Source: Mesotaenium endlicherianum (Eukaryota > Streptophyta > Zygnematophyceae > Zygnematales > Mesotaeniaceae). Taken from it: 64,000 bases of DNA. The DNA lies in the NCBI GenBank assembly GCA_009602735.1, contig WELA01002856.1:124001-188000 (forward strand), written 5' to 3'. The position numbers and the translations under genes are program-made. The notes under the pieces are model-generated. The model did not search any database. It was not told where the DNA came from and saw only the letters and a program-made list of their open reading frames with translations. Below, one piece after another: positions 54,162-64,000 of this stretch. The number at the start of each line of letters is the position of its first letter. Within the stretch, counting starts at the first letter, position 1.

Positions 54162-55640
54162 ATGTGCAGAATGGCTCCCACCACACAAAAGGAGGACAGG
54201 AAGCGCAAGGCAGAAGAAGCCAGGAGGACAATGGAGCAATACCAGAAGGAGCTGGCGGCGACGTCCCTCACCAGGAGAGAACAAGAAAGGGTCCGCAAAC
54301 AACAAGAGGCGGCAAAAGAAGGAGAGAAGAAGAAGGATCAGGAAGCGGAAAACCTCAGGAAAGCTGAGGAGGAGAGACATGAGAAACAACAAGAAGAAGC
54401 GGCAGCGCCAGAGGAGGAGAGAAGGAAAAAGGCTGAAGCGGATTGGCAGAAGAGCTTGGCCACTTACAGGTATACTGTGGTGGGTGGCCAAAACTTTGAT
54501 AACCTGAAAGAAGCATTGTTGGAAGCCCAGGAGATCAACAGGCTGGAACAGACAACACTGCTACAGGGGGAAGAAGCTGCAGCACTGGATAGGTACATCG
54601 AGACACACACTGGTGTGGTCCTCTACGAAGATTATGCCAAGATGGTGGGCTATACAGCAGAGCAGGCCCGGTATCTCGCAGATGATTCAGAGGACAAGCC
54701 GGTCCCCATACCGAGAATAGTGGGAGATCAGAGACTCATCCGGATGGTGAGCATGCGGCCCGATAGCTTTAAGGATACGGTATTCTACCTCACACTACTG
54801 CCAGCTTACAATGAAGTTGAGAGAAGGAGCTGGGAGTACTTGGCCAGGGAAGCAGGACAGCAGATGTTCTCTCCCCACTGGTTCCCATGTAGACTGAGAA
54901 AGGCTGAGCATGGACCCCAGTACTACTAGCAGCCAACAAACTGGAGGTGGAAAACCGTCACAAACAAAAAGCAGGAGTGTGACCGAGCCCAACCAGACGA
55001 TTTCCACTATGGCCTAGACGGCTACCTCATCCTACCACCTCACATTGCCCCTTGGGACCCAGGCTGAATGGCTGCCTGAGCAATATAAATGCAGAGACCA
55101 AAGAGCACAGGAGGAGGGGGAGAGACTACTTCTCTAAGGGAAGCATGCCTTCGTCAAATGGGCGAAGAATGCAGGCCGGATTGATATCAGCAGGCTGAAG
55201 GTCAAGCAACCTACAGCGCACCCTTAGAAAGGGAGGTCAATAGACTACTCCATGTCTACCAGGGAGCAGGACGACCTAGTGGACGAGACTCCTACTCTCT
55301 CAGAGGAGGAGGATGAGGAGGAGGAAGGAGAAGAACAAGGCAGGGGAAGAAGCTGATCTGACTGTACTTGGCAGCAGACACAGGCAGAAATCCCCAGAGG
55401 ACAGGGGTGCTAGGAGAGGGACACGCGGGGTAGCCAGAGTTATGCCGGCCTCCCCCTTCGCTCAAGGACATGTACCTCTTGCCAATGTATTTCAGCATCC
55501 TACTGGAATGCCTGTCTATGTGGGGATCAACACCCAAGTGGGTGAAGAGCAGGCTACCATCCTTCGTTCTCGTCGAGGTCCAACTTTAGAACAAACGGGG
55601 TTCTTTAGAAGGCCAGCTGACAGACCTTGAGGGCTGTCCA
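54162..55640 (+). pseudogene. C1 extra ORF region: coiled coil plus unknown domain
   Basis: A sense-strand region after pol. The first part (about 54162-54929) is a clean open stretch. It has a long charged coiled coil rich in KAEEERR/KQQEEAA repeats (about 90 residues), then a conserved unknown domain with NFDNLKEALLEAQEIN, ALDRYIETHTGVVLYEDYA, TAEQARYLA, RLIRMVSMRPDSFKD and NEVERRSWEYLAREAGQQ. Downstream come FHYGLDGYLILPPHIAPWDP, an acidic run and ANVFQHPTGMPVYVGINT. No signal peptide, TM segment or fusion-peptide-like stretch is evident. The same order occurs in C3. I do not recognise the domain. The later part is broken. Confidence 0.78.
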
Positions 55641-55772
55641 GATCTAGGTCCAGATCTCAGTCTCCTGATCCTGAAGCCCCAGGAACAACCCCCTTGGTGA
55701 CAGGCTGAAGAGGCAGTCAGTGGGGGAGGCTGGTCAGGTTCGGTTCCCTTATTTAAGACTTCTGCAGTTTAA

Positions 55773-55808
55773 TGTTGTCGAGGCGACAACAAGTTAAGTT
55801 GGAGGGAT
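55773..55808 (+). promoter_or_regulatory. Hairpin and polypurine tract before the C1 3' LTR
   Basis: TGTTGTCG-AGG-CGACAACA (55773-55791) then TTAAGTTGGAGGGA to the LTR start. Identical hairpin in C3. Confidence 0.7.
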
Positions 55809-56528
55809 TGTAATGAATTAGTACATTAGTAGATATAATATTCACTTAAATATAATAGGTAGTTAACTTAAGCCTGCTGAACTCTAGTTAATAATCAGTC
55901 TGCTGGACTTCATATTTTATATTAGTTTAATGACTTAGCCGGAAGCAGCAGGCTGAAGTCAACTTAGGTCAGCTTGCTGACACTTTCTTTGTCAGCAAGC
56001 TGACTTCCGTACTCGGTAGCAGCAAACTGCCTGGATATGCATCTAAGTGTGATATGCTAGATGAATGGCCAGATGACATCCCTATGATGGATGGCGATTC
56101 GGGATGATGGGAGATGGCGGTGGATTTGATTAACCGAGGTCCTACCAACGCGGTTAGCTCTCGGGTAGGCGGTGCCATCGCACTGGCCGTTGAACAGTAA
56201 ACTCATTCCATGTACATATGCTAGGCATTGCTCTTGAGTTCGGCATTTGGAAACGAGGTCAACATTTTTGTACAGCTTACTGAGAGAGATCTGAAGCCAT
56301 GGCTAGAAGTCTTTGATACGTACTGTCTTCCAACCTTGCTTATGTATGAGTTTACTGATTGCATTATTGATGCTAGTTTACTTGCATTTGGCTTACGAGT
56401 AGTATTCACTGCTAGTGTGTGGTCTTTTGCTGTTAATTCAATTATCAAAAAATACCATAAAGGTTACTTGCTAATATAAAGATCTTTATTATTTGTTAAT
56501 CGCCTAATTGGTAAGTCGATTCATTTCA
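55809..56528 (+). repeat. 3' LTR of C1
   Basis: 720 bp, TGTAATGAATTAGTACA to GATTCATTTCA, followed by TCGTT. Confidence 0.95.
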
Positions 56529-57667
56529 TCGTTGACACTGAGGGCTTTTCTCAGCATTTCAACGTGAGTTAAAAAAGATCATGTGATTGGTCGAAACGCG
56601 CAAGATGGCCCTTTGAGGGCCACTCCCGGCACCCGACTTAGGCCAAGGAACTCCTTGGCCCGGTCGACGGCCTCCACCTTGACCGCATCTGCAAGATCGG
56701 CGGACGGGGGACGTTCTGACGATTTTCCCTAACGATTTCCCTTAACAATTTGTAACTCATAGCTGCTGGCGTCCTTCACGACAGCAGCGAGCGACCTGAT
56801 TGGCCAAGGTAGATCCGCCCGGCCGACACAATAAATTATGACAAACGCGAATTCGTGCAAATTCGCGTCAAGGTACGTTAACGGACCGTGAATGTACCAG
56901 CAAAAAGATGCGCCTCGGATCGTAACCAATCGGAATTGCTGACAATTGGTTGCAAGCCCAAGCGAACCATGTTGTGCAATTGTCACGTTATGCTGACCAA
57001 TCAACGAGCAACGTGGGACGACGACTTACCAGGCCCACATCGATTTAGTGAACTTGGAAATAAATTCAAAATTGCAACATGTACTGAAGCTCATTTGTGG
57101 AAGTCAACCTCAACTTTTTTGAACTTATTGATACACATTAACATTATTTGCAAAATCGGTCAATTGAATCCACCAATCAGAACGAAGTGGTCAATTTCCT
57201 CGACCACTTTCGGAAAATGACCATTTTTCGAATGGCTTCCATACTTAGTCAATTCTTCAGCAATTTTGGCACTGGTGAAGATTTGTTTCGAGACACAATA
57301 TTCGCCAGTGAGCGTAGAAATACCATCTTCGCCTGTGGTGAAGATGCCATTTTCTCCACCTTTGCCTGGTTATCGAAGAAAAAATATGTCTACGCCTTGG
57401 CCGGAGATGGGTGGAGATCCAGTTCTGGGGCGTTTTTGGACGTTTGGGCCAAAACCAGTCTCAGAGTGTACCCGATACAAGTCGTAATGCAATGACCACA
57501 CGCAAAAGAGACGTGTGCAAATATTTGCTCTTTTCCGTCCCTGTGATGATGCAAAGTCCATTCGCTCACCATGTGTTTTACGCTAGCTAAGGCAAGTATT
57601 GACACCACACGACTTCAAAGACGTACGCTTCACGAGGACGTTAAGTTCTTTTTAGAGCCGGGAGGAG
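56529..57667 (+). other. 3' internal region of element D/G, right of C1
   Basis: Non-coding, GC-rich at first. It holds an 8-bp hairpin GGCCAAGG-AACT-CCTTGGCC (56641-56660), nearly the same as the hairpin at 5778-5793 in the family D leader, and ends in a purine run GGGAGGAG (57660-57667) directly before TGTAACGATC. This is the layout of the last internal bases plus polypurine tract of an LTR element. Confidence 0.55.
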
Positions 57668-58619
57668 TGTAACGATCTGAGCTCTTTATGTAGTGATTTG
57701 AGTTATTATACATTAGTTTGCATATATTTTAATGTTTTCAAATATATTTGAAGTCGTATGGTGTGGAGTCAAGTGTGTAGGTACTCTAGTAACTTGGTTC
57801 ATGTCCTTTGAACCTTCCAAGGCATTTTCGAAGTTAGAGGAAAGACCTAGAAGAACTCCATGTGGCAAAAGTCAGATGTGCCATTTTTAAGTCAAAAGGA
57901 CATGTGTACATTATTCTAGAAAGAGGTGGCAAGTTTTGGGATGTGTTGGGTGCCAACACATCAACATACACCTTCCTAGAAATTACTTATGTAGCAAGTA
58001 TATAAACAAGAGCTAGAACATAGAAAGACATTCCAGAATCACTCTTGTACTTGCCAAAATCCAGAAATATATTAACTTTCAAGAAGCCATCTCTCTTTCA
58101 AGAAGCTACCACTTGTGTTCAAAGATCCTTGTCTTGAACAGATAAAGTATTCTGTTTTACTAAGTACTTTATCTATCTGTTTCACTACACTTTAGGCGTA
58201 TTTGGGACATTTTCCTGATCACCTAACAAACGTTATCGTAATTATCCATATATTTATTGATAAATGATTGCATCTTCATGAATTAATCGACACAAGCATG
58301 TGCCGACTAATTTCTGGTCCATTGGCGAAACGACCAAGATGCTATTGCAAAAAGCATCGTAAAGTAAGTCGATTATTTCGCAATAGTACAACATAATAAA
58401 TCATTACATTAGCTTGATTGATTATGAAGGAACAACTTATTTATTTGATGATTAATTAACTTATTATGACTTTCGTTATTTCGGATAATGACAGTCATTG
58501 TTTTGGTTAATGACTGTCGTTAACCCGTAAGAAAAACCATTTGAAAGAGGTCCAAGGGAGCCACCGATTGATTCCGCTATGTACATTGTGTTATGAAGTA
58601 TAATACAAAAGTACATAGC
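57668..58619 (+). repeat. Family D 3' LTR, interrupted twice
   Basis: TGTAACGATCTGAGCTCTTTA (57668-57688) resumes after the solo B LTR at 58190 and continues to 58619, where C2 begins. The last about 150 bp (58467-58619) match the left part of the LTR at 4907. If so, a full D LTR would be near 880 bp. Confidence 0.6.
57689..58189 (+). mobile_element. Solo LTR, family B, TSD CTTTA
   Basis: 501 bp, TGTAGTGATTTGAG to TTTCACTACA, with a perfect CTTTA (57684-57688, 58190-58194). Matches the LTRs of element B with few differences. Confidence 0.95.
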
Positions 58620-59339
58620 TGTAATGAATCAGTATACTGGTTGATATAATATTCATTTAAATAATATAGTTAAATAAGTTCAGCCTGCTGAACTCTAGTT
58701 AATAATCAGTCTGCTGGACTTTATACTTAATATCAATTTAATGACTTGGCCGGAAGTAGCAGGCTGAGGCCACCTTAAGTCAGCTTGCTGACACATTCTT
58801 TAACAGCCAGCTGACTTCCGTACTCGGTAGCAGCGAACTGCCTCAATATGCATCTAAGTGTGGTATGCTAGATGAATGGCCACATGACATCCCTATGATG
58901 GATGGCGATTCGGGATGATGGGAGATGGCGGTGGATTTGGTTAACCGAGGTCCTACCAACGTGGTTAACTCCCGGGTAGGCGGTGCCATCGCACTGACCG
59001 TTGAACAGTAAACTCATTCCATGTACATATGCTAGGCATTGCTCTCGAGTTCGGCATTCGGAAACGAGGCCAACTCTCTTGTACAGCTTACTGAGAGAAC
59101 TCTGAATCCAAGGCGAGAAGCCATTGATACGCACTGTCTTCTAACCTTGCTTATGTATGAGTTTACTGATTTGCATCATTGATGCTAGTTTACTCGCATT
59201 TGACTTACGAGTATTATTCCCTGCTAGTGTATTGTCCTTTGCCGTTTAACTAGTTAACGGAAATACCATAAAGATTACTTGCTGATATAAAGATCTTTAT
59301 TAATTGTTAATCGCCTATTTGGTAAGTCGATTCATTTCA
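58620..59339 (+). repeat. 5' LTR of C2
   Basis: 720 bp, TGTAATGAATCAGTATA to GATTCATTTCA. Confidence 0.95.
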
Positions 59340-59340
59340 G

Positions 59341-59352
59341 TGGTATCGGAGC
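59341..59352 (+). promoter_or_regulatory. Primer binding site of C2
   Basis: TGGTATCGGAGC one base after the LTR. Confidence 0.85.
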
Positions 59353-59373
59353 AGTTATCACAGTCTTCTTTGT

Positions 59374-60852
59374 ATGGTAAGGACAAGGTCTCAAACTAGC
59401 AACTCCCGAGACATGGAGAACCAGGATAACGAGAATGTCGAAAACCAGGCGGAAAGCCATGTAGCGGGAAACCGTACCTATTCGGAAGCAGTAGCGGATA
59501 CTGCAGCTAGGGAGGCTGCAGATGAGGCAGCTGCTATTGCCTCAGTCGCAGCTCAGCAAGCTGAGGAGGAGATAGCCAGACTAGAAGCTGAACAAGTAGC
59601 AAAGGCCGCTGAAGATATACAAAGGAGGGAAGGACAGCCAGCTGACGAGCGCACTGTTGAAGAACTTATGGCATCAAGGGCCAATGTTCTGAACCCACCT
59701 CCTGCCGTACAACTCAATGTACCCCTAGGTCAAATACGTGACCGGCTGAATGCGGCAGGAATTGCTGCTGCAGGAGCAAGAGGGATTGTTGAGGACACTA
59801 CTCAGCGAGTAGATGCCAATGCTGCTGCTGCATTTGCTAATCTACCACCCCAAAATGTAGACTTGGGAGCATTGTTCGTTCAGATGCAGTCGCAAATGGC
59901 GACCATGTATCAGTCCCAGCAGGAGGACAAAAGAATCATAATGTCCCTACTCCGGGACAGAGACCAACTGGGGTCTCACACCACTAGTGGTGGTGGCCGA
60001 GGGCCTAGTAAGCCCAAGCCGAAACCTCCCCAGGACTATGATCCTGAGGGAAACAGAAAATATTACCTGATCAAGTTTCTCGCGGATGTTGAGCAGTGGC
60101 TGGAGAACTACCCAGAACTGCAAGATTACGAGAAGGTCAGGCACACCGGTGCGCTACTGAAAGGCAGTGCCGCAGACTGGTGGCTTTACTGGAAGGAAGA
60201 GCGTAAGGCTCGGCAACTCGGTGACCCTACGTGGGTAGAGTTTGTCGAGAAGTTGCATGAGAAGTTTGATGTCATCAACCAGCAGGAGAAAGCTATCTAT
60301 GCGATGATCTCCCTGACACTGAAGCAGACCACTTCAGTTGCTGAGTTTGCTCAAAAGTTCCAAGAGAACATGATGAAGCAGCCTGATTTGCCAGAACGGT
60401 ATAGGATAGCATACTTCAGGTATGGCTTGAAATCCGAGGTCTCTGGTCATTTTGCTGAGAAAAAGTATGAGAAACTGGCTGACTTGATCCAGGATGCTGA
60501 CGCCTGGGATCAGCAGCAGTTCAATCACAAGCGCCAGAGTAACGCTTTGGTGTCTAAGATTGTCAAAAAGCCCCACGGTTCCTACAATGCAGTTGAAGGA
60601 GACCAGGCTGAGGATAATCAGGGTGATGAATATGAGTATGAGTACAATGCTATTCAGTCTAGAGGTAGAGGTGGTCCCTCTCGAGGTGGCTATGGAAGGG
60701 GTGGTGGTAGGACTAAGCCGAGACCAGCCTCAGCAAAATCTACTTGCTACCATTGTCAGCAGAAAGGCCACTACAGAGAACAGTGTCCGGTCAAGCACCT
60801 GCCTAAGGTCGAGAGAAAAGACCAGCCTTTAAAAGACAGCAACAGTCAGTAA
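59374..60852 (+). CDS. gag: Gag protein of C2
   Basis: 492 residues, open throughout, from ATG ([20 protein letters not shown]) 21 bases after the primer site. N-terminal Ala/Glu-rich helices ([20 protein letters not shown]) at about 45-90; [20 protein letters not shown] at about 110-130; a Gln-rich helix ([20 protein letters not shown]) at about 170; a Lys/Pro linker; a capsid region about 225-365 ([53 protein letters not shown]); an RGG-like stretch ([16 protein letters not shown]) at about 430-445; and a CCHC knuckle [14 protein letters not shown] at about 458-471. It builds the particle and packages RNA. Confidence 0.93.
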   Translation: MVRTRSQTSNSRDMENQDNENVENQAESHVAGNRTYSEAVADTAAREAADEAAAIASVAAQQAEEEIARLEAEQVAKAAEDIQRREGQPADERTVEELMASRANVLNPPPAVQLNVPLGQIRDRLNAAGIAAAGARGIVEDTTQRVDANAAAAFANLPPQNVDLGALFVQMQSQMATMYQSQQEDKRIIMSLLRDRDQLGSHTTSGGGRGPSKPKPKPPQDYDPEGNRKYYLIKFLADVEQWLENYPELQDYEKVRHTGALLKGSAADWWLYWKEERKARQLGDPTWVEFVEKLHEKFDVINQQEKAIYAMISLTLKQTTSVAEFAQKFQENMMKQPDLPERYRIAYFRYGLKSEVSGHFAEKKYEKLADLIQDADAWDQQQFNHKRQSNALVSKIVKKPHGSYNAVEGDQAEDNQGDEYEYEYNAIQSRGRGGPSRGGYGRGGGRTKPRPASAKSTCYHCQQKGHYREQCPVKHLPKVERKDQPLKDSNSQ

Positions 60853-63800
60853 TCCAGTCTACTGACTGTGAGGATGCTAGAGATAGTGAGTCGTCACTAG
60901 CTGCCCTCGTAGCAGGTATTATGGGTCCTGCTGAACTGGATTCACTATGCATGCCTGACAACCAGATAAAGGAGACCATCAGCAATATAGACGTCCAGAG
61001 AGTGCACACTCTGGATGCTCTTGTTCCACCTGATGTCCAACATTTCTTTGCTACGTCAGGAGAACAATGCGAAAGTCAGGAAAAGACAGTCCCCCCTATC
61101 CTACTGCATTGCATGATTGCAGGTAGGAAGGTGAGGGCATTTGTTGACGGAGGGGCGTCACATACTTTTATCCACAAGGACTTAGTTAAGCGGCTAAGGC
61201 TGCCTACTGTCACCCAAGGGAATAGAAAAATATTCCTTGGAGATGCCTCAAGTATCCCGGGAGGAGTTATAACCAAGCCTATTGAGGTCCAGTTAGGTTC
61301 TGGCATTGCAGTTCTAACTGAAACGCTTACATTTGAGGTACTCAACACTGGCTTTTATGATCTCGTGCTAGGCAGGTCCTGGCTTAATAGACATCAAGCT
61401 GAAGTGTGTTGGAGCAGAGGTACAGTTAAAGTGAGAGGAGCCAGTGATGGGCAGACTGACTTGGCACCCACCAGTGCTCTTCCTCTTGTCCTGTGTGGAT
61501 GGCAAATGAAGGAAAAGAAGAGGCTTCCAGAAGGATGCAAGTTGCTGAATGCAATGGAGTTCGTCAAAAGCTGGAACCAGAAGGAAGACAGAATGTTCTG
61601 TCTGCTGCTAAGAGAGGTACCTCCTCAACCTGAAGAAGTGGTTGAGAAAAAGGTACACCCTCCGGAACACCCTACTGCTGCAAACATTGTTGCTCAGTAC
61701 ACGGATGTGTTTAATATGCCTCCAGGACTACCCCCTAAGCGGGAAGTAGATCATAGGATTGATTTATTACCTGGTAGCCAGCCACCCTGGCAACGCACGT
61801 ATGGCTTGTCTTATTTGGAGAGTGAGGAGTTGAAAACACAGATTGCAGAGCTGGAGGAAAATGGTTACATTTCTCCCAGTAAATCACCGTACGGCGCACC
61901 TATCCTATTTGTTAAGAAAAAGGATGGCAGTATGCGGATGTGTGTGGATTACAGAGCCCTGAACAGAATTACAGTAAAGAACAAGTATGCTTTACCCAGA
62001 ATCGAGGACTTGCTTGATACCCTGTCTGGCGCTAAGGTGTTCAGTAAGATAGATCTCAAGAGTGGTTATCATCAAATCAGAATTGCTGAGGGGGATGAAC
62101 ACAAGACTGCTTTCCGCACACGTTATGGACACTATGAGTTCAACGTGATGCCATTTGGACTGACTAATGCTCCTGCTACCTTCATGGGAGCTATGAATGA
62201 CATTTTCAGACCTTATTTGGATAAGTTTGTGCAAGTTTTCCTGGATGATATTTTAATTTTCTCTAAAGATGAAGCTCAGCACACTGAACACTTATAAACA
62301 GTCCTAGACACTCTACGGAAAAATCACTTATATGCTAAAATGAGCAAGTGTGATTTCTTTAAGGAAAGTATTGAATTCTTAGGCCACGTTGTCAGTAAAG
62401 AGGGCATCAGGGTAGATCCTAAGAAAGTCCAGACCATAAGGGACTGGCCAGTACCACAGTCGGTCTCTGAAGTTAGATCCTTCCTCGGGTTGGCTAACTA
62501 CTATAGGAGATTTATTGAGAATTATTCCACAAAGGCCAGTAAACTGACTGACCTTACTAAGAAAGACATCGGGTATGTGTGGGGGGAAGAGCAGCAGGCT
62601 GCCTTCCAGACCCTTAAAGATGCCCTTTGTTCTGCCCCAGTGCTAGCCGTGTATGACCCCAGCAAACCGGTGCAGGTGGTTACTGATGCCTCTGATTTTG
62701 CCATGGGTGCTATTTTGTTGCAGCCTGCTGACAAAACCACAAAGGATGGTAAGGTACGGCAGGAGTGGCATCCTGTGTTGTATGAGTCTATGAAATTTAA
62801 TCCAGCGGAGATTAATTACTCAGTGCATGATAAAGAGCTGCTAGCTATCATTCATGTACTCAAACAGTGGAGAGCATACTTACATGGTAAAGCTTTTAAG
62901 GTGATTACAGATCATCTAGCTCTGACCCACTTTCAGAAGAAGTCCAAGCTGTCGAGGAGGGAGAACCGCTGGAGCCAGATGCTGGAGCAGTTCCAAGTCC
63001 AGATCGACTACAAACCAGGGAAGTTGAATCCTGCTGATGCACTCTCTAGAAGACCTGACTTGCAAGAAAGGAACTTTAGTCAGCATGCTGTAGATAAAGT
63101 CCTGTGTGCACTCACTTCACTAAAGGTGAAAAAGTCCTTCCTTGAACAACTTAGGAAAGCCTACCTTTCTGACCCAACATTTGAGCCCAGCCCCACTACT
63201 GGTATGTGTCGTGCTACCGCACTCGGGTATAAGCTCAAGGGAGGGGTCTGGGTGACTGAAACCACTTCAGGCAGGCTGAAGCTGGTCATTCCTAATAATT
63301 TGGAAATAAGGTCTCTCTTACTGAGTCAAGCTCATGACAGTCTCCTGGGTGGACATTTGGGGCAGGCCAAAACTGTTGGCAAACTGGCAAAACATTATCA
63401 TTGGGAGGGGTTACCCCGGGAGGTCTTGAAATATGTCAAGTCCTGTGACCAGTGTCAGAGAAATAAGTCTCGGCACACACCACCCGGAGGTCTCTTGCAA
63501 CCGCTACCCATCCCAGCGGGACGCTGGGAAACTATATCCATGGACTGGGTGGTCTCACTACCAAGAACTGCCAACGGGCATGATTCAATACTGGTAGTCG
63601 TGGATAAACTGACAAAAATGGTCATTTTTATCCCCACAACTGTCAAAGTGACTGCACTCGAAACAGCGAGACAGTTTTACAACCATGTAGTATGCCAACA
63701 TGGGCTCCCTTCTAATATCATCTCAGACAGAGACTCAAAATTCACCTCTAAGTTCTGGAGAGCTTTAATGGGGTTAATGGGAGTCAAACAGCTGCTCAGC

Positions 63801-64000
63801 ACAGCAAACCACCCTCAGACTGATGGGCAGACTGAAAGAACTAACCGAGTTCTGCAGGAGGTGCTGAGAGCATATATTAACCAAAAACAAGATAATTGGG
63901 ATGACCTGTTGCCTCAAATTCAGTTTGCGGTCAACAGTGCGGTGCACGCGTCAACGGGCAAAACTCCTTTTGAACTCAGCCTGGGTAGAGTCCCTAAGTC
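60853..64000 (+). pseudogene. pol: C2 pol: protease, RT, RNase H, integrase (partial)
   Basis: Lies in the -1 frame relative to gag. Protease ([20 protein letters not shown]), RT ([50 protein letters not shown]), RNase H ([30 protein letters not shown]), integrase zinc-binding ([25 protein letters not shown]), and core ([34 protein letters not shown]). Well preserved, but it contains at least one break in the part seen. The chromodomain is off the window. Confidence 0.9.

Larger units (their letters stand above)
42905..56528 (+). mobile_element. LTR element C1: Ty3/gypsy chromovirus with extra ORF, broken, TSD TCGTT
   Basis: 13,624 bp between LTRs at 42905-43625 and 55809-56528, with a perfect duplication TCGTT (42900-42904, 56529-56533). 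In order: primer site, gag with a 381-bp tandem repeat, a piggyBac insertion (45881-49198), protease/RT/RNase H/integrase/chromodomain, a polypurine-like motif, a reverse solo A LTR (53074-53815), the extra ORF region, a hairpin plus polypurine tract, and the 3' LTR. LTRs differ by roughly 7-8% by eye, making it older than B. Several breaks. Confidence 0.95.
58620..64000 (+). mobile_element. LTR element C2: Ty3/gypsy chromovirus, runs off the window
   Basis: 5' LTR 58620-59339, primer site, full gag frame, protease, RT, RNase H and integrase core in order up to the window end. It is inserted into the family D LTR (left flank ATAGC). The parts seen are largely preserved, with at least one break. 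It lacks the piggyBac insertion and the 381-bp repeat of C1, so it serves as the reference copy. Chromodomain, extra ORF and 3' LTR would lie beyond 64000. Confidence 0.95.

Noticed and set aside
56729-57500. ORFs of 90-115 residues right of C1
   Set aside because: No homology that I recognise, overlapping frames on both strands, and inside the presumed 3' non-coding end of D/G.
1-64000. CRISPR arrays, rRNA genes, bacterial operons
   Set aside because: No regularly spaced short repeats with unique spacers, no rRNA core motifs and no bacterial gene layout were found.

Overview
The window is eukaryotic, gene-poor and made almost wholly of transposable elements nested in one another. I found no convincing stand-alone host gene, no tRNA or rRNA and no CRISPR. 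The organism looks like a member of the green lineage. A short TTTAGGG-type (plant telomere) array is present. Four LTR families carry a primer site complementary to a plant-like initiator methionine tRNA, and the LTR elements are Ty3/gypsy chromoviruses. A streptophyte (charophyte) alga such as Chara would fit, but that is a guess. One assembly gap of Ns lies in a CT-rich tract.

Layout, left to right. (1) 1-4906: fossil Ty3/gypsy element F, whose integrase ends in a PHD finger. A solo LTR of family A sits inside it, and two direct copies of its LTR-like end follow. (2) 4907-7640: part of an LTR of family D, its primer site, and a non-coding leader with a 255-bp tandem repeat and hairpins. 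(3) 7641-10072: unassigned DNA holding a solo family C LTR, a tight cluster of hairpins and a telomere-like array. (4) 10073-15751: 5'-truncated family C element with an extra ORF after pol. (5) 16130-17075 and 41200-42904: two pieces of a gypsy pol (G), perhaps of the same element as D. (6) Between them, about 17.1-41.2 kb: a decayed hAT DNA transposon whose transposase gene is cut by three complete LTR elements: B (20431-27110), A1 (27267-33631) and A2 (33702-38963). Each has a perfect 5-bp target duplication. (7) 42905-56528: full-length family C element C1 (TSD TCGTT). It carries a tandemly repeated gag segment, an intact-looking piggyBac transposon with TTAA ends, a solo A LTR and the extra ORF. 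(8) 56529-58619: the 3' end and LTR of D/G, hit by a solo B LTR and then by C2. (9) 58620-64000: family C element C2, running off the window.

The boundaries give a relative order. D/G and the hAT are old hosts. C1 inserted into D/G; B, A1 and A2 into the hAT; solo C LTRs into A1 and into C3; piggyBac and a solo A LTR into C1; C2 into the D LTR. The best candidates for a working gene product are the piggyBac transposase and the complete gag and pol frames of element B. The least familiar items are the extra coiled-coil ORF of family C, bracketed by two copies of a polypurine motif; the PHD-finger integrase; and the hairpin-dense insert amplified inside C1.
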